Shown in pieces: positions 18,377-28,785 of a DNA stretch of 64,000 nt. Source of the DNA: VAXT01 sp963698015 (GTDB taxonomy: Bacteria > Actinomycetota > Thermoleophilia > Gaiellales > Gaiellaceae). The stretch spans positions 2,480,001 through 2,544,000 of the forward strand of contig OY969109.1 in assembly GCA_963698015.1 (NCBI GenBank), read 5' to 3'. The notes beneath the pieces were generated by a model, which was not told where the DNA came from, did no database searches, and worked only from the letters and a program-made list of their open reading frames with translations. Both the position numbers and the translations under genes were made by a program. Positions within the stretch are counted from its first letter, which is position 1; each line of letters starts with the position of its first letter.

Positions 18377-19608
18377 GCGAGGGCCTCGCTCCTCCGCAGA
18401 AGCCGCCCGAGCCCGACACGCCTCCGACCACCGTCGCGGGCCGGCTCGACCTGCTGCACCGCGCGGGCGGGATCTCGGTCCCGGTCGCGACCGGGGTGCT
18501 CGCGTTCGCGATCGGCGGCCTCGTCGTCCTCGCCTCGGGCCACAACCCGTTCCTCGCCTACCGCGACATCCTGCAGGGCGCGGGGCTCAACTGGCTCGCG
18601 CACCCCTGGGACGTCGACACCGCCCACACGGCGCCGTACAACCTCTCCCAGACACTCCTCCAGACGACGACCCTGATCCTGACGGGGCTCGCCGTGGCGT
18701 TCGCGTTCCGCTGCGGGCTCTTCAACATCGGCGGCCAGGGCCAGTACTTCATGGGGCTGTTCGTCGCGAGCTGGGTCGGGACGAGCTTCGTCAACATGAC
18801 CCGCCCGGCTCACATCCTGCTCGGCATCGGCGCGGCCGCCCTCGCCGGGGCCGCGTGGGCCGCGATCGCCGGCTTCCTCAAGGCCGCGGTCGGCGCCCAC
18901 GAGGTGATCACGACGATCATGCTCAACTGGATCGCCTACTGGATCGGGAGCTACCTCTTCCAGCAGGGCGGGCCGCTCCAGGGTGCGGCGAACAAGCCGC
19001 TCGACATCCCGATCTCGGGCGACATCGCGAAGAGCGCGAAGCTGCCCGTCTTCTGGGGCGACCCTGAGCTGCAAGGCCTGCACATCGGGTTCTTCGTCGC
19101 GATCGCGGCGCTGATCGTCTTCTGGGCGATCCTGAACCGGACGACGCTCGGCTATGAGGTGCGGGCGGTCGGCTACAACCCCGACGCGGCCGCGTACGGC
19201 GGGATCAAGGTGCGCACGAACTACGTGCGTGCGATGGCCATCTCCGGGGCCTTTGCGGGCCTCGCGGGCGGGCTCGACATGCTCGGCTACCTCTTCCACG
19301 TCGGTACGTCGGACGTCCAGGCCTCGAGCATCGGGTTCCTCGGGATCGCGGTCGCGCTGCTCGGCCGGAACACCGCGGTCGGAGTCGCGCTCGCCGCGCT
19401 CCTCTTCGGCGCGCTCCTCTTCGGGACGACGCACGGGCTCCAGTCGAACGTGATCGACCCGAGCCTCGCCGGCCACCTGACCGAGCTGATCCAGGGGCTC
19501 GTCGTCCTCTTCGTCGGTGCGGACCTCCTGATCATCGCGGTGTGGCGCGCGGGCGGGCGGCTGCGCAAGCGGGCACCGAAGCAGCCCGCGGCGGAGGCGG
19601 CGTCATGA
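18373..19608 (+). CDS. Nucleoside ABC transporter permease 1
   Basis: 411 aa, BPD_transp_2 type permease with about nine hydrophobic segments after a Pro-rich cytoplasmic N-terminus. The GLFNIGGQGQYFMG and GAHEVITTIMLNWIA motifs are typical of the NupP/YufP group. ATG 18373 overlaps the ATPase stop, and the C-terminus overlaps the second permease by 4 nt, so the subunits are translationally coupled. Confidence 0.92.
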   Translation: MSEGLAPPQKPPEPDTPPTTVAGRLDLLHRAGGISVPVATGVLAFAIGGLVVLASGHNPFLAYRDILQGAGLNWLAHPWDVDTAHTAPYNLSQTLLQTTTLILTGLAVAFAFRCGLFNIGGQGQYFMGLFVASWVGTSFVNMTRPAHILLGIGAAALAGAAWAAIAGFLKAAVGAHEVITTIMLNWIAYWIGSYLFQQGGPLQGAANKPLDIPISGDIAKSAKLPVFWGDPELQGLHIGFFVAIAALIVFWAILNRTTLGYEVRAVGYNPDAAAYGGIKVRTNYVRAMAISGAFAGLAGGLDMLGYLFHVGTSDVQASSIGFLGIAVALLGRNTAVGVALAALLFGALLFGTTHGLQSNVIDPSLAGHLTELIQGLVVLFVGADLLIIAVWRAGGRLRKRAPKQPAAEAAS

Positions 19609-20804
19609 GCACGTACGTGGGACAGCTCGACGCGGCGCGCTTCGTGCGGCCGAAGGCGGTCGCCGCGTACGGATTCGCGCTCGGGGTGGTCGCGTTCGTG
19701 GCCGTGATTCCCCCGATCGCGGCCCGGTCGCCGATCTGGCCCGCGCTCCTCGGGATCCTGGCCGCGTTCGCGGGCGTCTTCGCCGCGAGCCGAGGCGCCC
19801 GCCGCGCGGGCTGGGGCGCGGTCGTGGTCGGGCTCCTCGGGGTCGGCCTCGGCGTGCTCGCGACCCGCTCGAGCACCGCAGACCTGAATGAGGTCTTCAC
19901 CGCGAGCCTGATCGCGTCGATGCTCGTCTTCGCCACGCCGCTGACGTACGCCGCGATCGGAGGCATGTTCTCCGAGCGCTCGGGGGTCGTGAACATCGGC
20001 CTCGAGGGCATGATGCTGATGGGGGCGTTCTGGGGCATCTGGGGCGCCGACAAGACGGGCAGCTGGGTCGGCGGGCTCGTGATCGGAATCATCTCCGGCG
20101 GCCTGCTCGCGCTCGTGCACGCGTTCTTCGCGATCAACCTGCGCGCCGATCAGATCGTGGGCGGCGTCGCCGTCAACTTCCTCGCGCTCGGGATCACGGG
20201 CTACTTCTTCGTCCAGCTCTACCACGGCGACAACGTCCCGCCCGGCGTCTCGCAGATCCCGGATGTGAATCTGACGAGCAACAGCAACCACGGGTTCTTT
20301 TCGGAGGCCTTCGGGCACCTGAACCTGATGATCTGGGGGGCGATGGCGGTCGTCGTCGTCTCGTACTTCGTCATGTTCAGGACGCCGCTCGGACTGCGCA
20401 TTCGGGCCTGCGGCGAGCACCCGCGCGCGGCCGACACGGTCGGCATAAACGTCTATCTGCTCCGCTACTTCTCGGTCATTCTCTCCGGGATGCTCGCCGC
20501 CGCCGGTGGAGCGTTCCTGACCGTCGGCTACCTGGGCACGTACAACGAGAACGTGACGGCGGGCCGCGGCTTCATCGCGCTCGCGGCGCTCATCTTCGGG
20601 AACTGGCGGCCCTTCGGCGCATTCGGGGCGGCGCTCCTCTTCGGGCTCTCGACGGCGATCGCCTTCCGCCTGCCGGTCTATTCGGCGACCGCCGCGACAC
20701 TCTTCCAGGCACTGCCCTACGTAATCACGCTGATCGCCGTCGCAGGTGTGATCGGCCGTTCGACTCCGCCCGCCGCCGTTGGCCGCCCGTACGTCAAGCA
20801 GTAG
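19605..20804 (+). CDS. Nucleoside ABC transporter permease 2
   Basis: 399 aa, second BPD_transp_2 permease (NupQ/YufQ group). Family motifs FSERSGVVNIGLEGMMLMGA and LRADQIVGGVAVNF are present, with about ten membrane segments. ATG 19605 overlaps the stop of permease 1 (ATGA). It completes a binding protein, ATPase, permease, permease set for one importer. Confidence 0.93.
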   Translation: MSTYVGQLDAARFVRPKAVAAYGFALGVVAFVAVIPPIAARSPIWPALLGILAAFAGVFAASRGARRAGWGAVVVGLLGVGLGVLATRSSTADLNEVFTASLIASMLVFATPLTYAAIGGMFSERSGVVNIGLEGMMLMGAFWGIWGADKTGSWVGGLVIGIISGGLLALVHAFFAINLRADQIVGGVAVNFLALGITGYFFVQLYHGDNVPPGVSQIPDVNLTSNSNHGFFSEAFGHLNLMIWGAMAVVVVSYFVMFRTPLGLRIRACGEHPRAADTVGINVYLLRYFSVILSGMLAAAGGAFLTVGYLGTYNENVTAGRGFIALAALIFGNWRPFGAFGAALLFGLSTAIAFRLPVYSATAATLFQALPYVITLIAVAGVIGRSTPPAAVGRPYVKQ

Positions 20805-21147
20805 TACGAACGGTTCGCGGCCCCGGAACCGGGCCGCGGTCCTCTCGGTGATCGTGGGCCTCATGGCCGTCGCGGCGATCCCGGTCGGGATCCTGATCAC
20901 GAACCATCGCAACGACCTGCGCCTCATCCACGCCGGCTACGCGGTGCCCGTGGCGGCGATCCTCGGCATCGTCGCGATCCGGCTCGCGAGGCGGGCGCGC
21001 AGGAGGCTCGAGCGGACGGTCGGGCGCGCCGGCGGCGCGGTTCCGGCTCGCCTGGGACGTATCCTCGGCTGGCTCGGGCTGTATCTCGCGCTGATCGGAG
21101 TGATCGCGCTCGGCTTCTACTACGTCGATTACCACGTCTTGTCGTAG
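20779..21147 (+). CDS. Small membrane protein
   Basis: 122 aa if translation starts at TTG 20779, overlapping the permease by 26 nt. Three hydrophobic segments (about residues 20-40, 50-68 and 95-118) are separated by an Arg-rich loop. Not recognised as a known family. The start is uncertain; GTG codons inside the first segment are alternatives. The position next to the rodZ-like gene gives no firm functional hint. Confidence 0.6.
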   Translation: MAARTSSSSTNGSRPRNRAAVLSVIVGLMAVAAIPVGILITNHRNDLRLIHAGYAVPVAAILGIVAIRLARRARRRLERTVGRAGGAVPARLGRILGWLGLYLALIGVIALGFYYVDYHVLS

Positions 21148-21159
21148 ACTCGGTTCCCG

Positions 21160-21891
21160 GTGTTCGAGATCGGCAACAGCCTCCGCGAGGCTCGTCTCCG
21201 GCAAGGGCTCGACTTCGTCGAGATCGAGCAGTCGACGAAGATCCGCGGCAAGTACCTGCGCGCCCTGGAGGACGAGCAGTTCGAAGTCCTGCCCGCCCAG
21301 ACGTACGTCAAGGGCTTCCTTCGCTCGTACGCGGACCACCTCGGCCTGGACGGGCAGCTCTACGTCGACGAGTTCAACTCGCGCTACGTCCGCGGCGAGT
21401 TCGAAGAGGAGGAGGAGCAGCGCCCGTTCAAGCCGCGTGTCGCGCGGCCGGGACGGGGCGGCGCGTTCCAGAACAAGGCGGTCATGATCACGCTCGCCGC
21501 GATCGCCGGCCTCACCGTGTTCGTGTTCGCCGCCTGGATCTGGGGCGGGTCCGGCAACCAGAACACCGTGCTGTCCGTCACCACGACGCCGAAGAAGAAG
21601 GCGCCCCCGAAGCCGATGGCCAAGCTCGTCGCCTCGGGCGTCAAGGGCGGCGCGTACGTCGTCGTCTACCGCGGGCCGCGCACCGGGAAGCCGATCTACG
21701 AGGGGACGCTCGAGAGCGGGCGCCGCCATCGCTTCGTCGGACGGCATCTCTGGGTCTACGTGTTCGCGCCCGCGAACCTGAGGCTGAAGCTGAACGGCCG
21801 GTCGCGCGTCGTGCCCGGGGCGGGCACCGGGTCGCGGCGATGGCTCGAAGTGACGCCGAAGCGCGTCCAGCTCGCGAACGCGCCCGCTTGA
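21160..21891 (+). CDS. RodZ-like helix-turn-helix membrane protein
   Basis: 243 aa. The N-terminal HTH_25 domain (residues 1-85, with LREARLRQGLDF and TYVKGFLRSYADHLGLD) precedes a basic stretch, one membrane segment at about 107-128 and an extracellular beta domain of the DUF4115 kind. This is the RodZ architecture, which links MreB or the division apparatus to the membrane in other bacteria. TAGACT lies 9 nt before GTG 21160. Its stop overlaps cinA, a common actinobacterial neighbour. Confidence 0.85.
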   Translation: MFEIGNSLREARLRQGLDFVEIEQSTKIRGKYLRALEDEQFEVLPAQTYVKGFLRSYADHLGLDGQLYVDEFNSRYVRGEFEEEEEQRPFKPRVARPGRGGAFQNKAVMITLAAIAGLTVFVFAAWIWGGSGNQNTVLSVTTTPKKKAPPKPMAKLVASGVKGGAYVVVYRGPRTGKPIYEGTLESGRRHRFVGRHLWVYVFAPANLRLKLNGRSRVVPGAGTGSRRWLEVTPKRVQLANAPA

Positions 21892-23138
21892 AGCCCCGTA
21901 CTGCGGTCCTCGTCACCGGCAGCGAGCTGATCCGCGGGAGCAGGCGGGACTCGAACGGGCCGTTCCTGGCCGAGGAGCTGACGCGGTTGGGCCTGGAGCC
22001 GACGTCGATCCGGATCGTCGGCGACGACGAGGCGGAGCTCGAGCCTGCGATTCGCGAGGGGCTCGATGCCGACCTGCTCGTGCTCTCGGGCGGGCTCGGG
22101 CCGACGCACGACGACCGCACCGTCGAGCTGCTGGCCCGCGCGGCGGGGCTCGAGGCGGTCGTGGTACCGGAGCTGGAGCAGGAGATCGAAGGCGTCTCGA
22201 GGCGCATCGCGGAGCGGCTCGGCCGGCCGTACGCGGAGTTCGAGCAGGGAGTCCGCAAGCAGGCGACGGTTCCCGCGGGTGGACGCGTGATCGGGATCGC
22301 CGGGACTGCTCCGGGGCTCGTCGTCGAGACGGACGGAGCGGTCGCGATCGTCCTGCCCGGGCCGCCGCTCGAGCTGCGCAGGCTCTGGAGCGCCGCGCTC
22401 GAGGACGAGGCTGTCCGGGGTGTGCTCGAGCGGGCCGAGGCGCCGAAGCGGCGTGTTCTGCGCGTGTACGGGGTCAGCGAGTCGGCAATCGCCCGGGCGC
22501 TCGCCGAAGCCGGAGGCGAGCCGGAGGGCGTGCAGGCGACGATCTGCGCGCATGCAGGGGAGATCTGGGTCGAGCTGTTCGGTGAGGCCGAGGCGCTGGC
22601 GGAGAGCTTCCGGGGCGCGCTCGGTGGGTCGATCTTCGCGGAGGACGACCGACCCGTGGAGGAGCTCGTGCTCGACCTGGCCCGAGAGCGGGGCCTGTCG
22701 CTGGCGGCGGCCGAGTCCTGTACGGGCGGGCTCGTCGCCGCACGGCTGACGTCGCTGCCCGGGTCGAGCGACGTCTTCCGCGGCGGGGTCGTGGCGTACG
22801 ACAACGGCGTGAAGCACGCTCAGCTCGGCGTGAGCGAGGAGACGCTGGCAGCGCACGGGGCGGTCTCCGCCGAGACCGCGTCCGCGATGGCCCTGGGCGC
22901 GAGAGAGTCGCTCGGCGCGGACGTCGCCGTCTCCGTGACGGGCATCGCAGGCCCTGGAGGAGGAACGCCCGAGAAGCCCGTCGGGCTCGTCTATCTCCAT
23001 GCCTCCGGCGCCGGAACCGAGCTGGCCCACGAGCTGAACCTGCCCGGAGACCGCGAGGCGGTCCGCCGCCGCGCGACCGCCGCCGCGCTCCACCTGCTGC
23101 GCGAGCTTCTGACACAGATCCGCCACAGTCCTGCATGA
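21888..23138 (+). CDS. cinA: CinA family protein (MoCF-like domain plus nicotinamide-nucleotide amidase domain)
   Basis: 416 aa. The N-terminal MoCF/COG1058 domain has VTGSELIRG and LSGGLGPTHDD. The C-terminal COG1546 domain has AESCTGGLVAARLT and VTGIAGPGGGTPEKPVG. The amidase converts NMN to nicotinate mononucleotide in pyridine-nucleotide salvage, and the N-terminal domain can act on ADP-ribose. TTG 21888, overlapping the upstream stop, places the conserved first strand at the N-terminus; ATG 21840 would add 16 mostly Arg/Ala residues. It is followed by thpR and recA, as in many genomes. Confidence 0.92.
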   Translation: MKPRTAVLVTGSELIRGSRRDSNGPFLAEELTRLGLEPTSIRIVGDDEAELEPAIREGLDADLLVLSGGLGPTHDDRTVELLARAAGLEAVVVPELEQEIEGVSRRIAERLGRPYAEFEQGVRKQATVPAGGRVIGIAGTAPGLVVETDGAVAIVLPGPPLELRRLWSAALEDEAVRGVLERAEAPKRRVLRVYGVSESAIARALAEAGGEPEGVQATICAHAGEIWVELFGEAEALAESFRGALGGSIFAEDDRPVEELVLDLARERGLSLAAAESCTGGLVAARLTSLPGSSDVFRGGVVAYDNGVKHAQLGVSEETLAAHGAVSAETASAMALGARESLGADVAVSVTGIAGPGGGTPEKPVGLVYLHASGAGTELAHELNLPGDREAVRRRATAAALHLLRELLTQIRHSPA

Positions 23139-23691
23139 GCTCCTCCGGTACCGTCGGTGCCGATGAGCGTCTGCGCCTCTTTCTCGGCTTCCGTCTGCCC
23201 GACGCCGCCGCGCAGGCCCTCACCGCCTGGCAACTGGAGCAGCTGGCCGTCGAGCGCGCCCGGCTCGTTCCGGTCGAGAACCTGCACGTCACGATCGCCT
23301 TCCTCGGCTCGCGGCCCGCTGGCGAGATCGAGGCTATCGCGGGCGCTCTGCGGGAAGCCGTCGACGGTGTCGTCAGGCCCGTCCTCACACCGGTCAGGTA
23401 CCGGGAGACGCGCTCGGTCGGGATGCTCGTGCTCGACGACGAGCAGGAACGTGCGACCCGGATCGCCGAGAACGCACATCAGCGGCTCGAGCGCCTCGGC
23501 GTCTACGAGCCGGAGCAGCGGAGGTGGCTTCCGCACCTCACGGTCGTCCGCTTTCGCGAGCGTCCCCGACTCGAGCCCTCGATCCCGGATCTGGGGCCGG
23601 TGACGATGTCCGACGCTGCTGTTTACATGTCTCGACTGCGGGCCGCCGGTGCGCAGTACGAAGTCTTGGAGTCGGTTCCGCTAGGAGGTGG

Positions 23692-23695
<4 letters not shown>
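23135..23695 (+). CDS. thpR: RNA 2',3'-cyclic phosphodiesterase (2H family)
   Basis: 186 aa 2H phosphoesterase, also known as LigT-like 2'-5' RNA ligase. Both catalytic H-x-T/S-x motifs are present: HVTI at residues 51-54 and HLTV near 132. It opens 2',3'-cyclic phosphates at RNA ends. The start overlaps cinA by 4 nt and the stop overlaps recA by 4 nt, so expression is coupled to recA. Confidence 0.9.
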
Positions 23696-24783
<1,088 letters not shown>

Positions 24784-25580
24784 CTCGCTCTCCGCTGCGT
24801 CACGAGGACGCGTCGAGGTCGCGCTCGACGGTGAGCCGTGGCGGACGCTGCCCGCCGAGGTCGTCCTCCGGGCCGGCCTCGACGTCGGAGTCGAGGTCGA
24901 TCGAGAGCACGCCCGCCGGGTGCGCCGGGAGTTGAAGCGGCACGAGGCGATGGAGCGGGCCGCCCGCGCGCTCCGGAGCCGCGACCTTTCGGCCGTAGAG
25001 CTCGATGCGCGCCTCGATCGAGCGAACGTCGCACCCGCAGCCCGGGCGGAGACGATCGCGCGCCTGACCGACGCGGGCGCTCTCGACGACGAGCGCTTCG
25101 CGCGGTCCAGAGCGCAGGCCCTCGCCGACCGCGGTGCGGGCGACTTCCTCGTCCGGCACGACCTCGAGATGCGCGGCATCGCCGCGGAGGCGGTCGAAGC
25201 AGCGATCGCGTCGCTCGACCCGGAGGCCGTCCGGGCGGCCAGGATCTGCTTCCGGCGAGGAGCGGGGCCGAAGACGGCGCGCTATCTGGCGCGGAAGGGC
25301 TTCTCCGACGACGCGATCGAGAGCTCGTGCGCGGAAGGCATTGCAGAGCACGACCCTTCGGTTGTACGATGAGAGGACAACAACACGAAGTTTTGCCTGC
25401 ACACGCGCAGTTTGCGAATAGTTCGACCTAGCAAGACCACGAGCACAGCACCTTGATTCCGCGAAGAGACGCTGCTGAAAGGGGCTCCGCCGGGACCGGC
25501 TGAGTCCAGTTCGCCGCGGTCCGCTCGGGCCGCACCTATTCGGAGATTGAGCCGCGCGGGCTCCGACCCGAGGAGCATCC

Positions 25581-27080
25581 ATGCTCGTTCTTGCGGCAGT
25601 TCTGATCAGCGTCTTGATCACAGGCGTGGTCGTCGTGCTCGGGCTGCACCTGTTCGGCGGCACGAGCGTCTCGGAGGCCCGTAGAGAGGCCGAGACGATC
25701 AGGCGGGAGGCGAAGATCGAGGCCCGCGAGGACGCCGTCCGTGTCCGCGGCGAGGTCGAGCGTGAGGTCGTCGAGCAGCGCACGCGCATCACGAAGATCG
25801 AGGAGCGTGTCCTGGCACGCGAAGACGAGGTGGAGCTTCGCCAGAAGGAGCTCTCGCGCCGCGAGCAGGGCATCGCCGACCGCGAGGTGCACGTCAAGGA
25901 GCTCCAGGACGACCTCAAGGAGGCGAAGCAGCGTGAGCTCGAGGAGCTCGAGCGCGTCGCCGGCATGACCGTGAACGAGGCGAAGGCGCGGCTCCTCGAG
26001 CAATCCGAGGAGCTGGTGCGCCACGAGCTCGCGCGCCGTGTCCGCCAGCTCGACGAGGAGGCGCAGACGGAGGCGAAGCGTCGCGCCCGGAACCTCGTGG
26101 CCGACGCGCTTCAGCGCGTGGCCGCGAGCCACGCCGCAGAGACGACGTCCTCGCTGATCGAGCTCCCGTCCGACGACATGAAGGGGCGGATCATCGGCCG
26201 CGAGGGCCGGAACATCCGCACGCTCGAGCACCTGACCGGCGTGGATGTGATCGTCGACGACACGCCTCAGGCCGTCGTGCTCTCGTCATTCGACCCGATC
26301 CGGCGCGAGATCGCGAAGATCACGCTGCTCAAGCTTGTCGAGGACGGCCGGATCCAGCCTGCCCGCATCGAGGAGATGTACTACCAGTCCAAGGCCGAGA
26401 TCGAGGAGCACATCGTCCAGGCGGGCGAGCAGGCGGTTTTCGAGGCCAACTGCGGCGAGTTCCACGAGGAGATCGTCAAGCTGCTCGGCCGCCTCAACTA
26501 CCGGACGAGCTACGGGCAGAACGTCCTCAAGCACACACTCGAGGTCGTGCACCTGGTCGGGCTGATGGCGACCGAGCTCGACGCGAACGTCAAGACCGCG
26601 AAGCGCGCCGCGATCATGCACGACGTCGGCAAGGCGGTCACGCACGAGGTCGAGGGGTCGCACGCGCAGATCTCGACGCAGTACGCGAGGCGCTACGGCG
26701 AGTCGCCCGGCGTCATCCACGCCGTCGAGGCGCACCACTACGAGGTGCAGCCCCAGACCGTCGAGGCGGTGCTCCTGATCGCAGCGGACGCGATCTCCGG
26801 CGCGCGCCCCGGAGCGCGCGGAGACAGCCTCGAGAACTACATCAAGCGCCTCGAGGCGCTCGAGGGCCTGGCCATGAAGCGGAACGGAGTCGAGAAGGTG
26901 TACGCGCTCCAGGCCGGGCGCGAGATCCGGGTGATCGTCAAGCCGGGCGAGATCGACGACGACCAGGCCGCACTACTGTCACACGAGATCGCCCGCGAGA
27001 TCGAGCACGAGCTCGAGTACCCGGGCCAGATCAAGGTCACCGTTATTCGCGAGTCACGCGCGACCGAATTCGCCAAATAG
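25581..27080 (+). CDS. rny: Ribonuclease Y
   Basis: Membrane-anchored endoribonuclease that starts mRNA decay. The 499 aa protein has an N-terminal membrane helix (residues 3-24), a long charged coiled coil to about 185, a KH domain with GRIIGREGRNIR near 210 and an HD domain with MHDVGKA near 347. GAGGAG precedes ATG 25581. The 208 bp between recX and rny is relatively AT-rich in its first part and probably contains the promoter. With RNase J and PNPase also in the window, the core RNA-decay set is nearly complete. Confidence 0.95.
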   Translation: MLVLAAVLISVLITGVVVVLGLHLFGGTSVSEARREAETIRREAKIEAREDAVRVRGEVEREVVEQRTRITKIEERVLAREDEVELRQKELSRREQGIADREVHVKELQDDLKEAKQRELEELERVAGMTVNEAKARLLEQSEELVRHELARRVRQLDEEAQTEAKRRARNLVADALQRVAASHAAETTSSLIELPSDDMKGRIIGREGRNIRTLEHLTGVDVIVDDTPQAVVLSSFDPIRREIAKITLLKLVEDGRIQPARIEEMYYQSKAEIEEHIVQAGEQAVFEANCGEFHEEIVKLLGRLNYRTSYGQNVLKHTLEVVHLVGLMATELDANVKTAKRAAIMHDVGKAVTHEVEGSHAQISTQYARRYGESPGVIHAVEAHHYEVQPQTVEAVLLIAADAISGARPGARGDSLENYIKRLEALEGLAMKRNGVEKVYALQAGREIRVIVKPGEIDDDQAALLSHEIAREIEHELEYPGQIKVTVIRESRATEFAK

Positions 27081-27101
27081 CGGCTGCGCTGCGCTTGCCT
27101 T

Positions 27102-27128
27102 CACGAGGGAACCCCTGGTTCCCTCGTG
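27102..27128 (+). terminator. Hairpin after rny
   Basis: Perfect 12 bp stem CACGAGGGAACC/GGTTCCCTCGTG with loop CCT, 21 nt after the rny stop. There is no U-run. The GGGAACC-loop-GGTTCCC core recurs at 59073-59094. Confidence 0.6.
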
Positions 27129-27433
27129 GGCTCCCTCCTTGCGAGCGGAGGTGGGACTCGTAGGTTTCCGGAGCCGGCCGAGGCTCTCGGAGTGCCGCCG
27201 TTCTCCTCTGCGTAGTTAGCCTCCCGCCGGGCAAAGCCCGGCTCCGGCGGCGACGGACAGTGGCTTCCGTACGGTCTTAGAGACTTCGGAACGTAAGAAT
27301 CCGACCGATGGATGCTCGCGAGGTCACAAACTGGTGGAAGAAAGAGCGGACGCTCAGACCTGACGCTGGTGCTCTGGCGGCATGGGATCCAATCGGCGAA
27401 ACGTTGAACACCGCTTCGGAACCGATGACTGAA

Positions 27434-27462
27434 TTGGGTCGCTTCGGTCGCCCCGATACCAT
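27434..27462 (+). promoter_or_regulatory. Promoter of miaB
   Basis: TTGGGT (27434-27439), a 17 nt spacer and TACCAT (27457-27462), ending 9 nt before GTG 27472. Sigma-70-like spacing with a probably leaderless transcript. Confidence 0.5.
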
Positions 27463-27471
27463 CAATCGGCT

Positions 27472-28785
27472 GTGAGGCGCTACCACGTCACCACGTTCGG
27501 GTGCCAGATGAATGCACACGACTCCGAACGCATCAAGGGCATGCTCGAGGAGCTCGGACTGGGGGAGGCCGTCTCCCAGGAGGAGGCGGACGTGCTCGTC
27601 TTCAACACGTGCACGATCCGCGAGAAGCCGGACCAGCGCTTCGCTGCGCACCTCGGCAACGCGAAGATGCTGAAACTCGCCGACCCGGAGAAGGTGATCG
27701 CCGTCGGTGGCTGCTACGCGGAGGCGCAGCGCGAGCGGCTCTTCGACCTCTACCCGTTCGTCGACGTCGCCTTCGGGCCGGGCACGATCCCGCACCTCGC
27801 GGAGTGGCTCGGCGCAGGCGGCGAGGCGCCGCGCGCACGGTTCGGGATCGGAGACGAGCGCGAGTTCGCCGGCACGCTCCCGATGCACCGCGGGCGCCGA
27901 TTCCAGGCCTGGGTGCAGGTCTCGATGGGCTGCAACTCGGTCTGCTCGTACTGCATCGTGCCGTCGGTGCGCGGCCGCGAGGTCAGCCGGCGCCCGGGCG
28001 AGATCCTGGCCGAGGTGACCCGCCTCGCCGACGAGGGGGTCCGAGAGGTGACGTTGCTCGGTCAGAACGTCAACTCCTACGGACGGGACGTCGGCAGCAG
28101 CTTCGCGGAGCTCCTGCGCGCAGTGGACGCGGTCGACGGAGTCGAGCGGATCCGCTTCACCAGCCCGCACCCGAAGGACTTCCGCCGCGATGTGATCGCC
28201 GCGATGGCGGACTGCAAGGCGGTGTGCGAGCACGCTCATCTCCCGCTCCAATCGGGATCTACGCGCGTGCTGAAGGCGATGCGCCGGACGTACAGCCGTG
28301 AGCGCTACACGCGCCTCGTGGACGACCTGCGTGCCGCGATCCCCGACCTCGCCCTGACGACGGACATCATCGTCGGCTTCCCGGGCGAGACCGAGCGCGA
28401 CTTCGAGGAGACCCTCGAGGTCGTCCAGGAGGTCGCCTACGACGGCGCCTTCACCTTCGTCTATTCGCCGCGACAGGGGACCGAAGCGGCCATGTCCCCG
28501 CACCAGGTCCCGGGACATGTCAAACAGGGGCGCATCGAACGGCTCGTCGAGCTGGTCCAGCAGGTCGCGCTCACGCGCAACCGGGACCGAGTCGGCCGCG
28601 TCGAGCAGGTGCTCGTCGAGGGCCCGAGCCGGACGGACGCTTCGCTCCTGCGCGGGCGCACACGACGCAACACGACCGTCAACTTCGCCGGGACGAGCGC
28701 GCCCGGCAGCCTCGTCGACGTCCGCATCGAGGACGCGACCTCGACCACGCTCAAGGGCGAGGAGCTCGCAGCCGTTGCAGCGTAG
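27472..28785 (+). CDS. miaB: tRNA-2-methylthio-N6-dimethylallyladenosine synthase
   Basis: Radical SAM methylthiotransferase for A37 of tRNAs. The 437 aa protein has the N-terminal UPF0004 domain with cluster ligands Cys11, Cys47 and Cys81, the radical SAM CxxxCxxC at Cys154/158/161 and a C-terminal TRAM domain. All iron-sulfur ligands are present. It acts after MiaA, whose gene is 0.8 kb downstream. GTG 27472 fits both the family N-terminus and the promoter spacing. Confidence 0.96.
   Translation: MRRYHVTTFGCQMNAHDSERIKGMLEELGLGEAVSQEEADVLVFNTCTIREKPDQRFAAHLGNAKMLKLADPEKVIAVGGCYAEAQRERLFDLYPFVDVAFGPGTIPHLAEWLGAGGEAPRARFGIGDEREFAGTLPMHRGRRFQAWVQVSMGCNSVCSYCIVPSVRGREVSRRPGEILAEVTRLADEGVREVTLLGQNVNSYGRDVGSSFAELLRAVDAVDGVERIRFTSPHPKDFRRDVIAAMADCKAVCEHAHLPLQSGSTRVLKAMRRTYSRERYTRLVDDLRAAIPDLALTTDIIVGFPGETERDFEETLEVVQEVAYDGAFTFVYSPRQGTEAAMSPHQVPGHVKQGRIERLVELVQQVALTRNRDRVGRVEQVLVEGPSRTDASLLRGRTRRNTTVNFAGTSAPGSLVDVRIEDATSTTLKGEELAAVAA

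Larger units (their letters stand above)
27081..27471. other. Gene-free spacer between rny and miaB with several hairpins
   Basis: No coding frame is convincing here. It holds the 12 bp terminator-like hairpin at 27102-27128, a second perfect hairpin GCCGGGC-AAA-GCCCGGC near 27227-27243 and, at its end, the miaB promoter. Confidence 0.5.
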
